Assembly: GCA_965279475.1 (NCBI GenBank)
Contig: CBDIIA010000001.1
Coordinates: 1-64,000 of the forward strand
Direction of reading: 5' to 3'
Length of the DNA stretch: 64,000 bases
Source of the DNA: Pseudorhodoferax sp965279475
Lineage (GTDB): Bacteria > Pseudomonadota > Gammaproteobacteria > Burkholderiales > Burkholderiaceae_C
Under the pieces are notes generated by a model, which worked only from the letters and a program-made list of their open reading frames with translations, did not search any database and was not told where the DNA came from. Below, in pieces: positions 31,354-40,958 of this stretch. Position numbers and translations under genes: made by a program. Positions within the stretch are counted from its first letter, which is position 1. Every line of letters begins with the position of its first letter.

Positions 31354-32643
31354 TCAGTGCGGGGTGAGGGTGCCGCCGTGCACGGCCACGCCGTTGCGCA
31401 GCCGCACCCGCGGCGTGGCGCGCGAAGGCCAGCCGCTGGCGTCGCTGTGTGCAAACACCAGCAGATCGGCCCGGGCGCCCACCAGCGTCGGCGTGGCGGC
31501 CGGTGTGCGCTGCAGCCAATCGGCGCGGCACAGTGACTGCGACCAGTCGTCGAACGGTGCGTCGAGCTGGGCGGCGAGCACGGCGCTGGCCATCACGTCG
31601 ACCGGGTCGAAGCTGCCGACGCGGCAGAACGGGTCCTGCACGTTGTCGCTGGCGAACAGCACCGGGATGCCGCGGGCCCGCGCCTCCTTCACCAGCGTGA
31701 TGCCGCGCTGCCGAGGCGTGCGGCCGGTCACCGCGTCCTGCAGCAGCAGGTTGGTGATCGGCAGCGACACCAGCGTGATCGGCGCACGCGCCACGGCGTC
31801 CAGCGTCTTCAGCGCCACGGCCTCGGGTTGGGCCGCCAGCGCACAGACGTGGCCGCAGACCACGCGGCCCGCGAAGCCGGTCTCGCGCAGGATCTGCGCC
31901 GTGGCCAGCAGGCCCTGCGCTTCGGGGTGTAGTTCTTCGTCGACGTGCAGGTCGACGTCGAGATCGTGTTCCAGCGCCGCGCGCAGCAGGTTGTGCAACG
32001 CATCGACGCTCCAGTTCGACGAATGCACGAAGCCGCCCAGCAGCGCGTGCGGCCCGGTGGCGGCCACCTGCGCCGCCACGGTGCGGGCATCCTCGATCCG
32101 CGCGAAGCTGCTGAGCTTGGTCAGGCTGACCAGTTCGAGCCGCACGCGGTCGTGCCAGGCGTTGGCCAGTGCGTCGAGCACCGGCCAGGCCATGGGCAGC
32201 GGGCCGATGTCGCTCCAGTTCACGTGCGTGCGCACGTGGGTCGTGCCGGCGTCGCAGGCCCACTGCAGCCCCCGCGCCGCGCGGCTGCGGATGTCGTCGG
32301 GTGTCCAGCGCAACACATCGCGGCCACTGGCCTCGATCGCGCCCAGCAAGCCGGGCACCACGTCCTGGATGCGGGACGCGGTGAAGACCTTGTCCAGGTG
32401 CACGTGGGCATCGACGAAGGCGGGCAGCACCGGGGCGCCGTGCAGGTCGAGTACACCGGCATCGGTGTCGGCCGCCGGGCCAGCGGCTTCGGCCGGCATC
32501 GGCGTCACCGCGTCGATGCGCCCATTGCGCAGGGTCAGTTGCGCCAGCGCCGGCTGGCCCGCGGCCTCGGGCCAGCCGCCGGCAAGCAGCCAGCGCGGCA
32601 ACCGCGCGTGGCGCAGCGTGTGGGGCGCAACAGCCGTCGGCAT
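31354..32643 (-). CDS. Cytosine deaminase-family amidohydrolase (CodA/AtzC type)
   Basis: A 429-residue metallo-hydrolase of the amidohydrolase superfamily. FVDAHVHLDKVF gives the H-x-H metal site, VDLHVDEEL and VVCGHVCAL supply further ligands, and FASDNVQDPFCRVGSFDPVD is the CodA/AtzC-type Asp loop. Enzymes of this group deaminate cytosine, creatinine or isopropylammelide. The ATG at 32643 lies 4 bp after the stop of the oxidoreductase gene, so translation is coupled. The true substrate is unknown. Confidence 0.88.
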   Translation of the reverse strand: MPTAVAPHTLRHARLPRWLLAGGWPEAAGQPALAQLTLRNGRIDAVTPMPAEAAGPAADTDAGVLDLHGAPVLPAFVDAHVHLDKVFTASRIQDVVPGLLGAIEASGRDVLRWTPDDIRSRAARGLQWACDAGTTHVRTHVNWSDIGPLPMAWPVLDALANAWHDRVRLELVSLTKLSSFARIEDARTVAAQVAATGPHALLGGFVHSSNWSVDALHNLLRAALEHDLDVDLHVDEELHPEAQGLLATAQILRETGFAGRVVCGHVCALAAQPEAVALKTLDAVARAPITLVSLPITNLLLQDAVTGRTPRQRGITLVKEARARGIPVLFASDNVQDPFCRVGSFDPVDVMASAVLAAQLDAPFDDWSQSLCRADWLQRTPAATPTLVGARADLLVFAHSDASGWPSRATPRVRLRNGVAVHGGTLTPH

Positions 32644-32647
32644 GTGT

Positions 32648-33235
32648 TCAGGCGAAGCGGGCCATGGCGCTGCCGACGCGCTGCAGGAAGGCCTTGAGCC
32701 GGGGCTCGGTGGCCACGTTCATGTGGTAGTAGGCGTGGTAGTCGACCCGCGCGGTCTGGCCGGTGAGCCGCTTCATGTACCGGGTCACGATCTTGCGCGG
32801 CGGGTCGCCCATGTACCAGGCCACCCAGCGCGGCCGGCCGTAGGTGACCACGGCCGAGACGCGCTTGATGTGCGTGAGCATCGGCTTCACGTTGGCCGGG
32901 TCGCTGATGTCGAAGGCCACGCCCGGCATGAACAGGCGGTCGAAGTAACCCTTGAGCATCGCGGGCAGACCGAAGCACCAGGTCGGAAAGCAGAACACAA
33001 TGGCCTCGGCCCACTGCAGCCGCTCGACGTAGCCCTTGAGCGGGATCTGGTTGCTGGGCACGTCGTGGTAGCCCAGGCGCTCCTCGCGCGACAGCACCGG
33101 GTTGAAGCCCTCGGCGTACAGGTCGCAGTCGTCCACCTCGTGCCCGGCGGCCTTCAGGTTCTTCAGCACCTCCTGGTGCAGGGCGGCGTGGAACGAGGTT
33201 TCCACCGGATGGCAGTAGATGACGAGAACGCGCAT
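32648..33235 (-). CDS. NAD(P)H oxidoreductase, flavodoxin-like fold
   Basis: A 195-residue protein of the NAD(P)H:quinone oxidoreductase (NQO1/MdaB-like) family. The flavin phosphate loop region is RVLVIYCHPVETSFHAAL at the N-terminus, and VFCFPTWCFGLPAMLKGYFDRLFMPGVAF is the family core. It is the first structural gene of the operon, 166 bp downstream of the TetR gene, with a RutR-like operator candidate in between. The ATG at 33235 matches the family start; upstream extensions are not homologous in appearance. Confidence 0.88.
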   Translation of the reverse strand: MRVLVIYCHPVETSFHAALHQEVLKNLKAAGHEVDDCDLYAEGFNPVLSREERLGYHDVPSNQIPLKGYVERLQWAEAIVFCFPTWCFGLPAMLKGYFDRLFMPGVAFDISDPANVKPMLTHIKRVSAVVTYGRPRWVAWYMGDPPRKIVTRYMKRLTGQTARVDYHAYYHMNVATEPRLKAFLQRVGSAMARFA

Positions 33236-33324
33236 GCAAAGAGCCCTTGTGGACGTCGACGCGCTGAACAGGGACCGCCAGCGATGCACCTTGCCGGTGC
33301 AACCTGGAAACCTGACCGCTGAAT

Positions 33325-33340
33325 CAGAGCAACTGGTCAG
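33325..33340 (-). promoter_or_regulatory. RutR-like operator candidate ahead of the catabolic operon
   Basis: On the minus strand the site reads CTGACCAGTTGCTCTG, which matches the E. coli RutR box (TTGACCA-NN-TGGTCA-A) at 10 of 14 specified positions. It overlaps a wider 9-bp inverted repeat, AACCTGACC (33309-33317) and GGTCAGGTT (33335-33343). The position, 90 bp before the first structural gene and just after the RutR-like gene, is right for autoregulation or operon control. Confidence 0.4.
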
Positions 33341-33401
33341 GTTAAGCAAAGCGTGTGCCAGTCGCCCTGGCGGTGGCGCACCGTGCGTGCGCAGCGGCGG
33401 T

Positions 33402-34085
33402 TCAGGCGGCGATGCCGGCGCCGCGCAGGATGAAGGCCGTCACTTCCCTGGTGATCGCCTCGCGGTCGAGTGCTGCGTCGGGCGGCAGGCCCTGCATCAC
33501 CCGCACCTGCACGGCGAAATCGGCGTAGTGCTGGGTCAGGGCCCAGGTGTGCATCAGCAGCAGCCGCGCATCCATCGGGCGCACCAGGCCGCGGGCGATC
33601 CAGCCGTTGATGATGTCGACCTTCTTCTGCGTCCAGACGCGGGCGTTGGGCCAGTAGCGTTCGAGGTTGCGGCCGCCGTCCAGCACTTCGCGCGTGAAGA
33701 TGCGCGAGATCTCGGGGTTGTCGAACGCGTGGTCGAGCTTCTTGCGGATGTAGTCGGCCAGCACGCGCGCCGGGTCGTTCACGCTGTCCTTGAACGAGAA
33801 CACGACCTTCCACTCGTGCAGCACCTGCATCAGCAGCTCTTCGTACAGCTCTTCCTTGCCGGCGATGTAGTAGTGCAGCTGCGGTTTCGTGAGGCCGGCG
33901 CGCTCGGCGATCGCCTGGGTCGACGTGCCCTTCACGCCGTGCAGGCTGAACTCGGTGATCGCCGCGACCCGGATGGCCGCCAGGATGCGTTCGCGCCCCG
34001 GCCGCGCGCGCGACAGAGGGCCGTCGGGCGCGGGCATCTCCTGCCCGGTCGGCGGGGGGCTGGCTGTGGCGGTGTCCACCTTCAT
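33402..34085 (-). CDS. TetR-family regulator, RutR-like
   Basis: A 227-residue repressor. The N-terminal helix-turn-helix is ERILAAIRVAAITEFSLHGVKGTSTQAIAERAGLTKPQLHYYIAGKEELY (about 32-82). The C-terminal ligand domain resembles RutR/YcdC: REVLDGGRNLERYW, INGWIARGLVRPMDARLLL and MHTWALTQHYADF. RutR senses uracil or thymine, so a pyrimidine-like inducer is plausible. It is transcribed in the same direction as the operon and 166 bp ahead of it. The ATG at 34085 is chosen; upstream codons overlap the glyQ promoter region. Confidence 0.87.
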   Translation of the reverse strand: MKVDTATASPPPTGQEMPAPDGPLSRARPGRERILAAIRVAAITEFSLHGVKGTSTQAIAERAGLTKPQLHYYIAGKEELYEELLMQVLHEWKVVFSFKDSVNDPARVLADYIRKKLDHAFDNPEISRIFTREVLDGGRNLERYWPNARVWTQKKVDIINGWIARGLVRPMDARLLLMHTWALTQHYADFAVQVRVMQGLPPDAALDREAITREVTAFILRGAGIAA

Positions 34086-34194
34086 GGGTCGAAAAATGGC
34101 GGGTGCAATGGGGTCGCGAGCATCGTACTCCAGACCCGTAAAATCCCCGCTTCCGCGCGGACCGTCCCGCGCTGTCCCGATTTCCGATCGAGCG

Positions 34195-35096
<902 letters not shown>

Positions 35097-35100
<4 letters not shown>

Positions 35101-37295
35101 GCACACCCATGACCGACAAGAATCTTCTCGTGGAACTGTTCGTCGAAGAGCTGCCGCCCAAGGCGCTCAAGAAGCTGGGCGATGCCTTCGGCAGCGTGCT
35201 GCTGGAGCAGCTGAAGGCCCAGGGCCTGGCCGCGGCCGACGCGGTGTTGACCACGTTCGCGTCGCCGCGCCGGCTGGCCGCGCATGTGACCGGTGTGCTG
35301 GCCCGCGCCGCCGACAAAGCCATGTCGCAGAAGCTGATGCCTGTCTCCGTCGGCCTTGATGCCGCCGGCAACGCCAGCCCGGCCCTGCTGAAGCGGCTGG
35401 CCGCCCTCGGTGCCGACGCATCGGCTGTCGCCGGTCTGAAGCGGGCGCCGGACGGCAAGGCCGAGGCCCTGTTCTACGACAGCGTGGTGGCCGGCGTGAG
35501 CCTGGCCGACGGCCTGCAGAAGGCCCTGGCCGAGGCGATTGCGAAATTGCCCATCCCCAAGGTCATGACCTACCAGCTCGAATCGGGCTGCGAACTGCCG
35601 GGCTGGACCAGCGTGAGTTTCGTGCGGCCGGCCCATGGCCTGGTCGCGCTGCACGGCAGCGAGGTCGTGCCGGTGCAGGCGCTGGGCCTGCAGGCGGGCA
35701 ACACCACGCAAGGCCATCGTTTCGAGGCGGCCATCTCGCCCGTCGTGTTCGCCGATGCCGACCACTACGCCGAAACGCTGTTGCGCGATGGCGCCGTGAT
35801 CGCCAGCTTCGACGCGCGCCGCGCCGAGATCGTGCGCCAGCTGGCGGCCGCTGCCGCCAAGGTCGGCGGCGGTGCGCGCGCGATCGACGACGACGCGTTG
35901 CTCGACGAGGTGACGGCCCTGGTCGAGCGGCCCAACGTGCTGGTCTGCAGCTTCGAAGAGCAGTTTCTGGCCGTGCCGCAGGAGTGCCTGATCCTCACGA
36001 TGAAGGCCAACCAGAAATACTTTCCGCTGCTCGACGCTACGGGCAAGCTGACCCACCAATTCCTCGTGGTCAGCAACATCACGCCGGACGATGCCAGCGC
36101 GGTGATCGGCGGCAACGAGCGTGTGGTGCGCCCGCGGCTGGCCGATGCCAAGTTCTTCTTCGACCAGGACCGCAAGAAGACGCTGGCCTCGCGTGTCGAA
36201 GGTCTGGGCAAGGTGGTCTACCACAACAAGCTCGGTACGCAGGGCGAGCGCGTCGAACGTGTGCGCGCCATTGCCAGGGCCATCGGCCAGCAGCTGGGCG
36301 GCGACGCGCTGGCGCAAGCGGCCGACCAGGCCGCGATGCTGGCCAAGGCCGATCTGGTGACCGACATGGTCGGCGAGTTCCCGGAGCTGCAGGGCACGAT
36401 GGGCCGCTACTACGCGCTGCACGACGGCCTGCCGGCGGACGTGGCCGACGCGATCGAAGACCACTACAAGCCACGCTTTGCCGGCGACACGCTGCCGCGC
36501 AACCCGGTGGGCATCGCCGTGGCGCTGGCCGACAAGCTGGAGACGCTGGCCGGCATGTTCGGCATCGGCAACCTGCCGACCGGCGACAAGGATCCGTTTG
36601 CGTTGCGGCGGCATGCGCTGGGGGTAATCCGCATGTTGGTTGAGCGAGACCTCACATTGGACGTGAGTGACTTAATTCGACTGGCGTTGGCTCCGTTCTC
36701 TCCCTTCGACAAACGCCTCACCATCGAGAAGCCAAGCGGTGAAACAGTTACCACGTTGGCGCCGAGTGGCATCGATTCGCGGACTGGCGATCTCGTGCGC
36801 GAGTTCTTATACGAACGTTTTGCGGGCTCGCTGCGCGACCAAAGCTATAGCGCACAGGAAGTCGACGCTGTATTGGCGCTCCGTCCGCAACGACTTAGCG
36901 AGGTGACAAAGCGCCTCGCCGCCGTCCGCACCTTCGCCGCCTTGCCCGAAGCCCCGGCGCTGGCCGCTGCCAACAAGCGCATCGGCAACATCCTGAAGAA
37001 GGCCGGCGAGGTCGACGCGCACGTGAGCGAGGTGTTGCTGCAGGAGCCCGCCGAGAAGGAGCTCTACGCGGCGATGAACGACACCGTGCCCCGCGCTGAT
37101 GCGCAGTTCGAAGCGGGCGACTACGCGGCCTCGCTGCAGACCCTGGCGGCGCTGCGCGCGCCGGTCGATGCGTTCTTCGACGGCGTGATGGTCAACGCCG
37201 AGCAGACCGACCTGCGGCTGAACCGGCAAGGCCTGCTGAAATCGCTGCACACGGCGATGAACCGTGTCGCCGACCTGTCGCGACTGGCCCAATGA
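35097..37295 (+). CDS. glyS: Glycine-tRNA ligase, beta subunit
   Basis: A 732-residue beta subunit. LLVELFVEELPPKALKKLGDAF at the N-terminus, FGIGNLPTGDKDPFALRRHALGVIR and the anticodon-binding C-terminal domain are typical. The GTG at 35097 has AAGAAGG upstream and overlaps the glyQ stop; an ATG at 35109 is the alternative. About 36,640-36,930 differs from the rest in base composition and codon use (TTA, ATA, ACA and CCA codons), although the frame is intact. This suggests a recombined segment. Confidence 0.96.
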
Positions 37296-37867
37296 AACTC
37301 GTCATCCTCGACCGCGACGGCACGATCAACGCGGACAGCGACGAGTTCGTGAAGACACCCGACGAGTGGATCCCGCTGCCGGGCTCGCTCGAAGCGATCG
37401 CCAAGCTCAACCACGCCGGCTGGCACGTGGTGATCGCGTCCAACCAGTCGGGCCTGGGGCGCGGCCTGTTCGACGTGGTGTCGCTGAACGCGATGCACGC
37501 GAAGATGCACAAGCTGCTGGCCACCGTCGGCGGCCGGGTCGACGCGGTGTTCTATTGCCCGCATGCGCCGAACGAGCACTGCCTGTGCCGCAAGCCGAAG
37601 TCGGGCCTGTTCGAGCAGATCGGCGAGCGTTTCGGCATCGATCTCAAGACCGTGCCCACGGCCGGTGACAGCGTGCGCGATCTGCAGGCGGGCGCCGCGG
37701 TCGGCTGCGAGCCCCACCTGGTGCTGACCGGCAAGGGCAGTGCCTACCGCGGCCAGGACCTGCCGGCCGACTTTCCGCCGGGCACGCTGGCACATGAGAA
37801 CCTGATGGCCTTTGCCGACTTCCTGATCGCGCGCGAACTGCTGGCCAAGAAAGCACCGGCACCATGA
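37292..37867 (+). CDS. gmhB: D-glycero-beta-D-manno-heptose-1,7-bisphosphate 7-phosphatase
   Basis: A 191-residue HAD-superfamily phosphatase for ADP-heptose synthesis in LPS core assembly. LVILDRDGTIN holds the nucleophile and general-acid aspartates, VIASNQSGLGRG is motif II, and YCPHAPNEHCLCRKP is the zinc-binding loop that separates GmhB from histidinol-phosphatase relatives. AGDSVRDLQAG is motif IV. It overlaps glyS by 4 bp. Confidence 0.94.
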   Translation: MKLVILDRDGTINADSDEFVKTPDEWIPLPGSLEAIAKLNHAGWHVVIASNQSGLGRGLFDVVSLNAMHAKMHKLLATVGGRVDAVFYCPHAPNEHCLCRKPKSGLFEQIGERFGIDLKTVPTAGDSVRDLQAGAAVGCEPHLVLTGKGSAYRGQDLPADFPPGTLAHENLMAFADFLIARELLAKKAPAP

Positions 37868-38601
37868 TCGCCTGGCTACGTTCCGTTCTGCATCTGCTGT
37901 GGATGGCGGTCACCGTCGTGCCCTGGGCCACGTTCGTCATCATCGCCTCGACCTTCGTCAGCAGCACCCGCATGTACTGGATGTGCGCCGGGTGGCTCAA
38001 GGTCGCGGTGAAGGGCGGCGAGTTCATCCTCGGCATCCGCAACCGCATCACCGGCTTCGAGAACCTGCCGACCGGCAGCACCGATGCGGCCGTGTTGCTG
38101 GTCAAGCACCAGTCGACCTGGGAGACGTTGCTGATGCCGGCGATCATGCCGCACCCGCTGGCCTACGTGTTCAAGCGCGAGCTGCTCTACATCCCGTTCT
38201 TCGGCTGGTCGATGGCGCGCATGGACATGATCCACATCGACCGCAAGGACGGCAACCGTGCCTTCGCCAAGGTGGTGCAGCAGGGCAAGCGGCTGCTGAA
38301 GCAGGGCACCTGGGTGATCATGTTCCCCGAAGGCACGCGCATCCCGCGCGGCGAGGTCGGCCAGTACAAGTCGGGCGGCACGCGTCTGGCGATCCAGTGC
38401 GGCGCGCCGGTGGTGCCGATCGCGGTGACCTCGGCCAAGTGCTGGCCGCGCAAGGCCTTCATCAAGCGGCCGGGCATCGTCGACATCTCGATCGGCAAAC
38501 CGATCCCGAGCATTGGCCGCAAGCCCGAAGAACTGATGCGCGAGGTGCAGGCCTGGATCGAAGCCGAGATGCGCCGCCTCGACCCCGACGCCTACCGCTG
38601 A
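37864..38601 (+). CDS. plsC: 1-acyl-sn-glycerol-3-phosphate acyltransferase
   Basis: A 245-residue membrane-bound acyltransferase that makes phosphatidic acid from lysophosphatidic acid. A hydrophobic N-terminal segment is at residues 8-30. The catalytic motif appears as KHQSTWE, so Glu replaces the Asp of the usual H-x4-D. FKRELLYIPFFGW, FPEGTRIP and the GAPVVPIAV block are conserved. It overlaps gmhB by 4 bp and is the last gene of the glyQ-plsC unit, ending in a terminator. Confidence 0.93.
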   Translation: MIAWLRSVLHLLWMAVTVVPWATFVIIASTFVSSTRMYWMCAGWLKVAVKGGEFILGIRNRITGFENLPTGSTDAAVLLVKHQSTWETLLMPAIMPHPLAYVFKRELLYIPFFGWSMARMDMIHIDRKDGNRAFAKVVQQGKRLLKQGTWVIMFPEGTRIPRGEVGQYKSGGTRLAIQCGAPVVPIAVTSAKCWPRKAFIKRPGIVDISIGKPIPSIGRKPEELMREVQAWIEAEMRRLDPDAYR

Positions 38602-38626
38602 CCCTTTGAGGTAGCGATCGCAGCAC

Positions 38627-38647
38627 AGCCCCTTCGGGGGCTTTTTT
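38627..38647 (+). terminator. Intrinsic terminator after plsC
   Basis: A 6-bp stem, AGCCCC/GGGGCT, with a TTCG tetraloop followed by six T residues. It closes the glyQ-glyS-gmhB-plsC unit. Confidence 0.9.
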
Positions 38648-38859
38648 GTGGGCCAGTGTTTTTATCGGCTCTGCATTCAATCTAATTCAATGGATATTTG
38701 ATTGTAAATTTGTACACAATACATGGGTAAACTTGTCTGTGTGAACTTGTAACTGCTGCGCTGCAGCGGCAGGTTCATTCCGATGGATGGGCCCTGCAAG
38801 CGCGTTGCGCTGCACGCGGCGGCCCATCTGGTGTTCACCCTTTGACTCCAAGCCATTCC

Positions 38860-39765
38860 ATGAAACTCACCTTCGTCGCGACCTCGATCGTCGTGCTGCT
38901 CGCCGCCTGCAATACCACCCAGGGCCCGACCGCTGCCGTCAGCACACCGGCGCCGGCCACCAAGACCAGTGCCAAATCTGCCGACAAGCCGGAAGACAAG
39001 CCCGCCGGCGGCGGCATGCTCAGCAGCCTGGGCGCGCTGGCGGGCGCCGCCACGAGCGGTGGCACCGGCGCGTCGTCCAGCGAAAACAAGCTGGGCGCCG
39101 GCCTCGATGTGCTGAAGGCGGCCACCGTGTCCGATGCCGAGCTCAAGAGCGTGTCGCTGCAGATGCGCGCCCGCGAAGACAAGATCCAGAAGCTGGCACC
39201 GGCCGGCGACAAGTACGCTGTGCGGCTGGCCAAGTTGACGGCCCGGCACGTGAAGGAAGACGGCCTGGTACTGAACTTCAAGGTCTACCGTGTCGCGGCG
39301 GTGAACGCCAACGCCACGGCCGACGGTTCGATCCGCGTCTACAGCGGCCTGATGGACCTGATGAACGACCAGGAACTGCTGGGCGTGATCGGCCACGAGA
39401 TCGGGCACGTGAAGAACGGCCACAGCCTCGCGACCGTGCGTACGGCGTACTTGGCCTCTGCGGGGCGCAAGGCGGCCGCTTCGTCCGGCGGCGTGATGGG
39501 CGCGCTGGCCGATTCCGATCTCGGCGCCATCGGCGAGCAGGTTCTGAAGAGCCAGTTCTCCCAGAGCCAGGAGACCGAGTCCGACGACTACGGTCTCGCC
39601 TTCATGAAGAAGAACGGCTACGACGCGCGGGCGATGGAAAGCGCGTTCCGCAAACTGGCGAGCGCAGGCGGCACGTCCGCCAGCGGCCTGAGCCAGATGA
39701 TGTCGAGCCACCCCGACTCCGCCAAGCGCGCCGACCGCATGCGCGACAAGCTGGCGCAGAAGTAG
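38860..39765 (+). CDS. M48-family metalloprotease, lipoprotein
   Basis: A 301-residue zinc protease. The lipobox LLAAC (Cys17) predicts a lipid anchor. A low-complexity Thr/Ala/Lys linker (18-60) is followed by a peptidase domain with VIGHEIGHVKNGH (zinc ligands) and QETESDDYGLAFM (third ligand Glu). It is similar to LoiP/YcaL, which act in envelope quality control. A 258-bp gap upstream includes AT-rich DNA (38,670-38,745) that probably carries its promoter, but I cannot fix the boxes. Confidence 0.9.
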   Translation: MKLTFVATSIVVLLAACNTTQGPTAAVSTPAPATKTSAKSADKPEDKPAGGGMLSSLGALAGAATSGGTGASSSENKLGAGLDVLKAATVSDAELKSVSLQMRAREDKIQKLAPAGDKYAVRLAKLTARHVKEDGLVLNFKVYRVAAVNANATADGSIRVYSGLMDLMNDQELLGVIGHEIGHVKNGHSLATVRTAYLASAGRKAAASSGGVMGALADSDLGAIGEQVLKSQFSQSQETESDDYGLAFMKKNGYDARAMESAFRKLASAGGTSASGLSQMMSSHPDSAKRADRMRDKLAQK

Positions 39766-39845
39766 GCCTGCTCTCGATCGGCCCTGCACGGGCCGATCTT
39801 CTGTGCGAAAGGACGGGTCGACGGGCGCAGCTAAACTGCGTCGTC

Positions 39846-40838
39846 ATGCGCGGCCTGCTCCAGCTCACCCTCGATCTGTTCGGCCCGGAACCTGCCGGGC
39901 CCACGACCCCTCCTTCCGGGCGCTCGAAGCTCGTGCCCGTTCCGCCCACGGTCGCGCCGCCGGTGGCCTCGCCCGTCGCGGCGCTGGTGCCGGGCGAGCC
40001 GCTGTCGCAGTTGCTGGCGCCGACCCATTTCAAACACCCGGATGCCAACCGCGAAGCCCGCCTGCAGGGCGCGGTGGTCGCGTACGCGTTCAAGCGCGCC
40101 AAGCGGCGCACGATCGGGTTCGTCGTCGGGCACGAGGGCCTGGTGGTCAGCGCGCCGCGCTGGGTGCCGATGCACGAGATCGACGCGGCGGTGCAGGAGA
40201 AAGCCGCGTGGATCTTGCGCAAGCTCGGCGAAACGCGCGAGCGCCATCGCCGCATCGAGTCGTCGCGCATCGAATGGAAAGACGGCGCGGTGCTGCCCTT
40301 TCTGGGCGAGCCGGTGCGGCTGGTGATCGATCCACGCCATGCCTTCCATGCCGTCGGTGCCGAACTGAAGCCCGGTGTGGCGATGCTGCGTGGTGCCGAT
40401 GCTGCGGCCGATGCCGCGGCCGGTGCAGCACCGGGCGGCGAGCCCGCGATGACGCTGCAGCTGGCATTGGCCCACAACGCCACGCAGGCCCAGATCCGCG
40501 ACGCGGTGCAGGCCTGGCTGATGCGCCAGGCCAAACGCATCTTCACCGAACGCATGCAGCACTTCGCGCCGCAGCTGGGCGTGGAGTGGAAGAAGCTCAG
40601 CCTGTCGAGCGCCGGCACGCGCTGGGGCAGCGCCAGCGCCGACGGCTCGATCCGGCTGAACTGGCGGCTGATCCACTTCCGCCAGCCGGTGATCGACTAC
40701 GTGGTGGTGCACGAGCTGAGCCATCTGCGCGTGATGGACCACAGCCCCAGGTTCTGGGACACGGTGCGTGCCGTCGTGCCCGACTACAAGGCGATCCGCA
40801 CGCAACTCAAGGACACCTCCATCCCCTCATGGGAATGA
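39846..40838 (+). CDS. YgjP-like zinc metallopeptidase (DUF45/SprT-like)
   Basis: A 330-residue protein. The C-terminal domain has VVVHELSHLRVMDHSPRFW, the H-E-x-x-H zinc site with a third His, and the LSLSSAGTRWGSASADGSIRLNWRL block of the YgjP/WLM family. The N-terminal 70 residues are Pro/Ala-rich. An Ala/Gly-rich insert lies near residues 175-200. The function is not known. No ribosome site is clear at the ATG. Confidence 0.86.
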   Translation: MRGLLQLTLDLFGPEPAGPTTPPSGRSKLVPVPPTVAPPVASPVAALVPGEPLSQLLAPTHFKHPDANREARLQGAVVAYAFKRAKRRTIGFVVGHEGLVVSAPRWVPMHEIDAAVQEKAAWILRKLGETRERHRRIESSRIEWKDGAVLPFLGEPVRLVIDPRHAFHAVGAELKPGVAMLRGADAAADAAAGAAPGGEPAMTLQLALAHNATQAQIRDAVQAWLMRQAKRIFTERMQHFAPQLGVEWKKLSLSSAGTRWGSASADGSIRLNWRLIHFRQPVIDYVVVHELSHLRVMDHSPRFWDTVRAVVPDYKAIRTQLKDTSIPSWE

Positions 40839-40883
40839 TGTTGACATCCCCCAGTCTTCGCGCACTGCGTGTCGCTTCGCCAA

Positions 40884-40938
40884 CCCCCTTTGCAAGGGGG
40901 CAACACCAACGGCCCGGCAAAGCCGGTTCCGCGGTGTT
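40884..40938. repeat. REP-like palindromic repeat
   Basis: Three nested or adjacent hairpins: CCCCCTT/AAGGGGG with a TGC loop (40884-40900), an outer AACACC/GGTGTT pair (40902-40907 with 40933-40938), and an inner CCGGC/GCCGG (40914-40918, 40922-40926). To my recollection, units of this type are dispersed in genomes of comamonad-like bacteria. It lies between two convergent genes and could act as a bidirectional terminator. Confidence 0.55.
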
Positions 40939-40958
40939 CGCGCGACGGGATCCGGACT

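Noticed and set aside
31340..33322. A 660-codon plus-strand frame
   Set aside because: It is antisense to the deaminase and oxidoreductase genes; Ser/Arg/Ala-rich without motifs.
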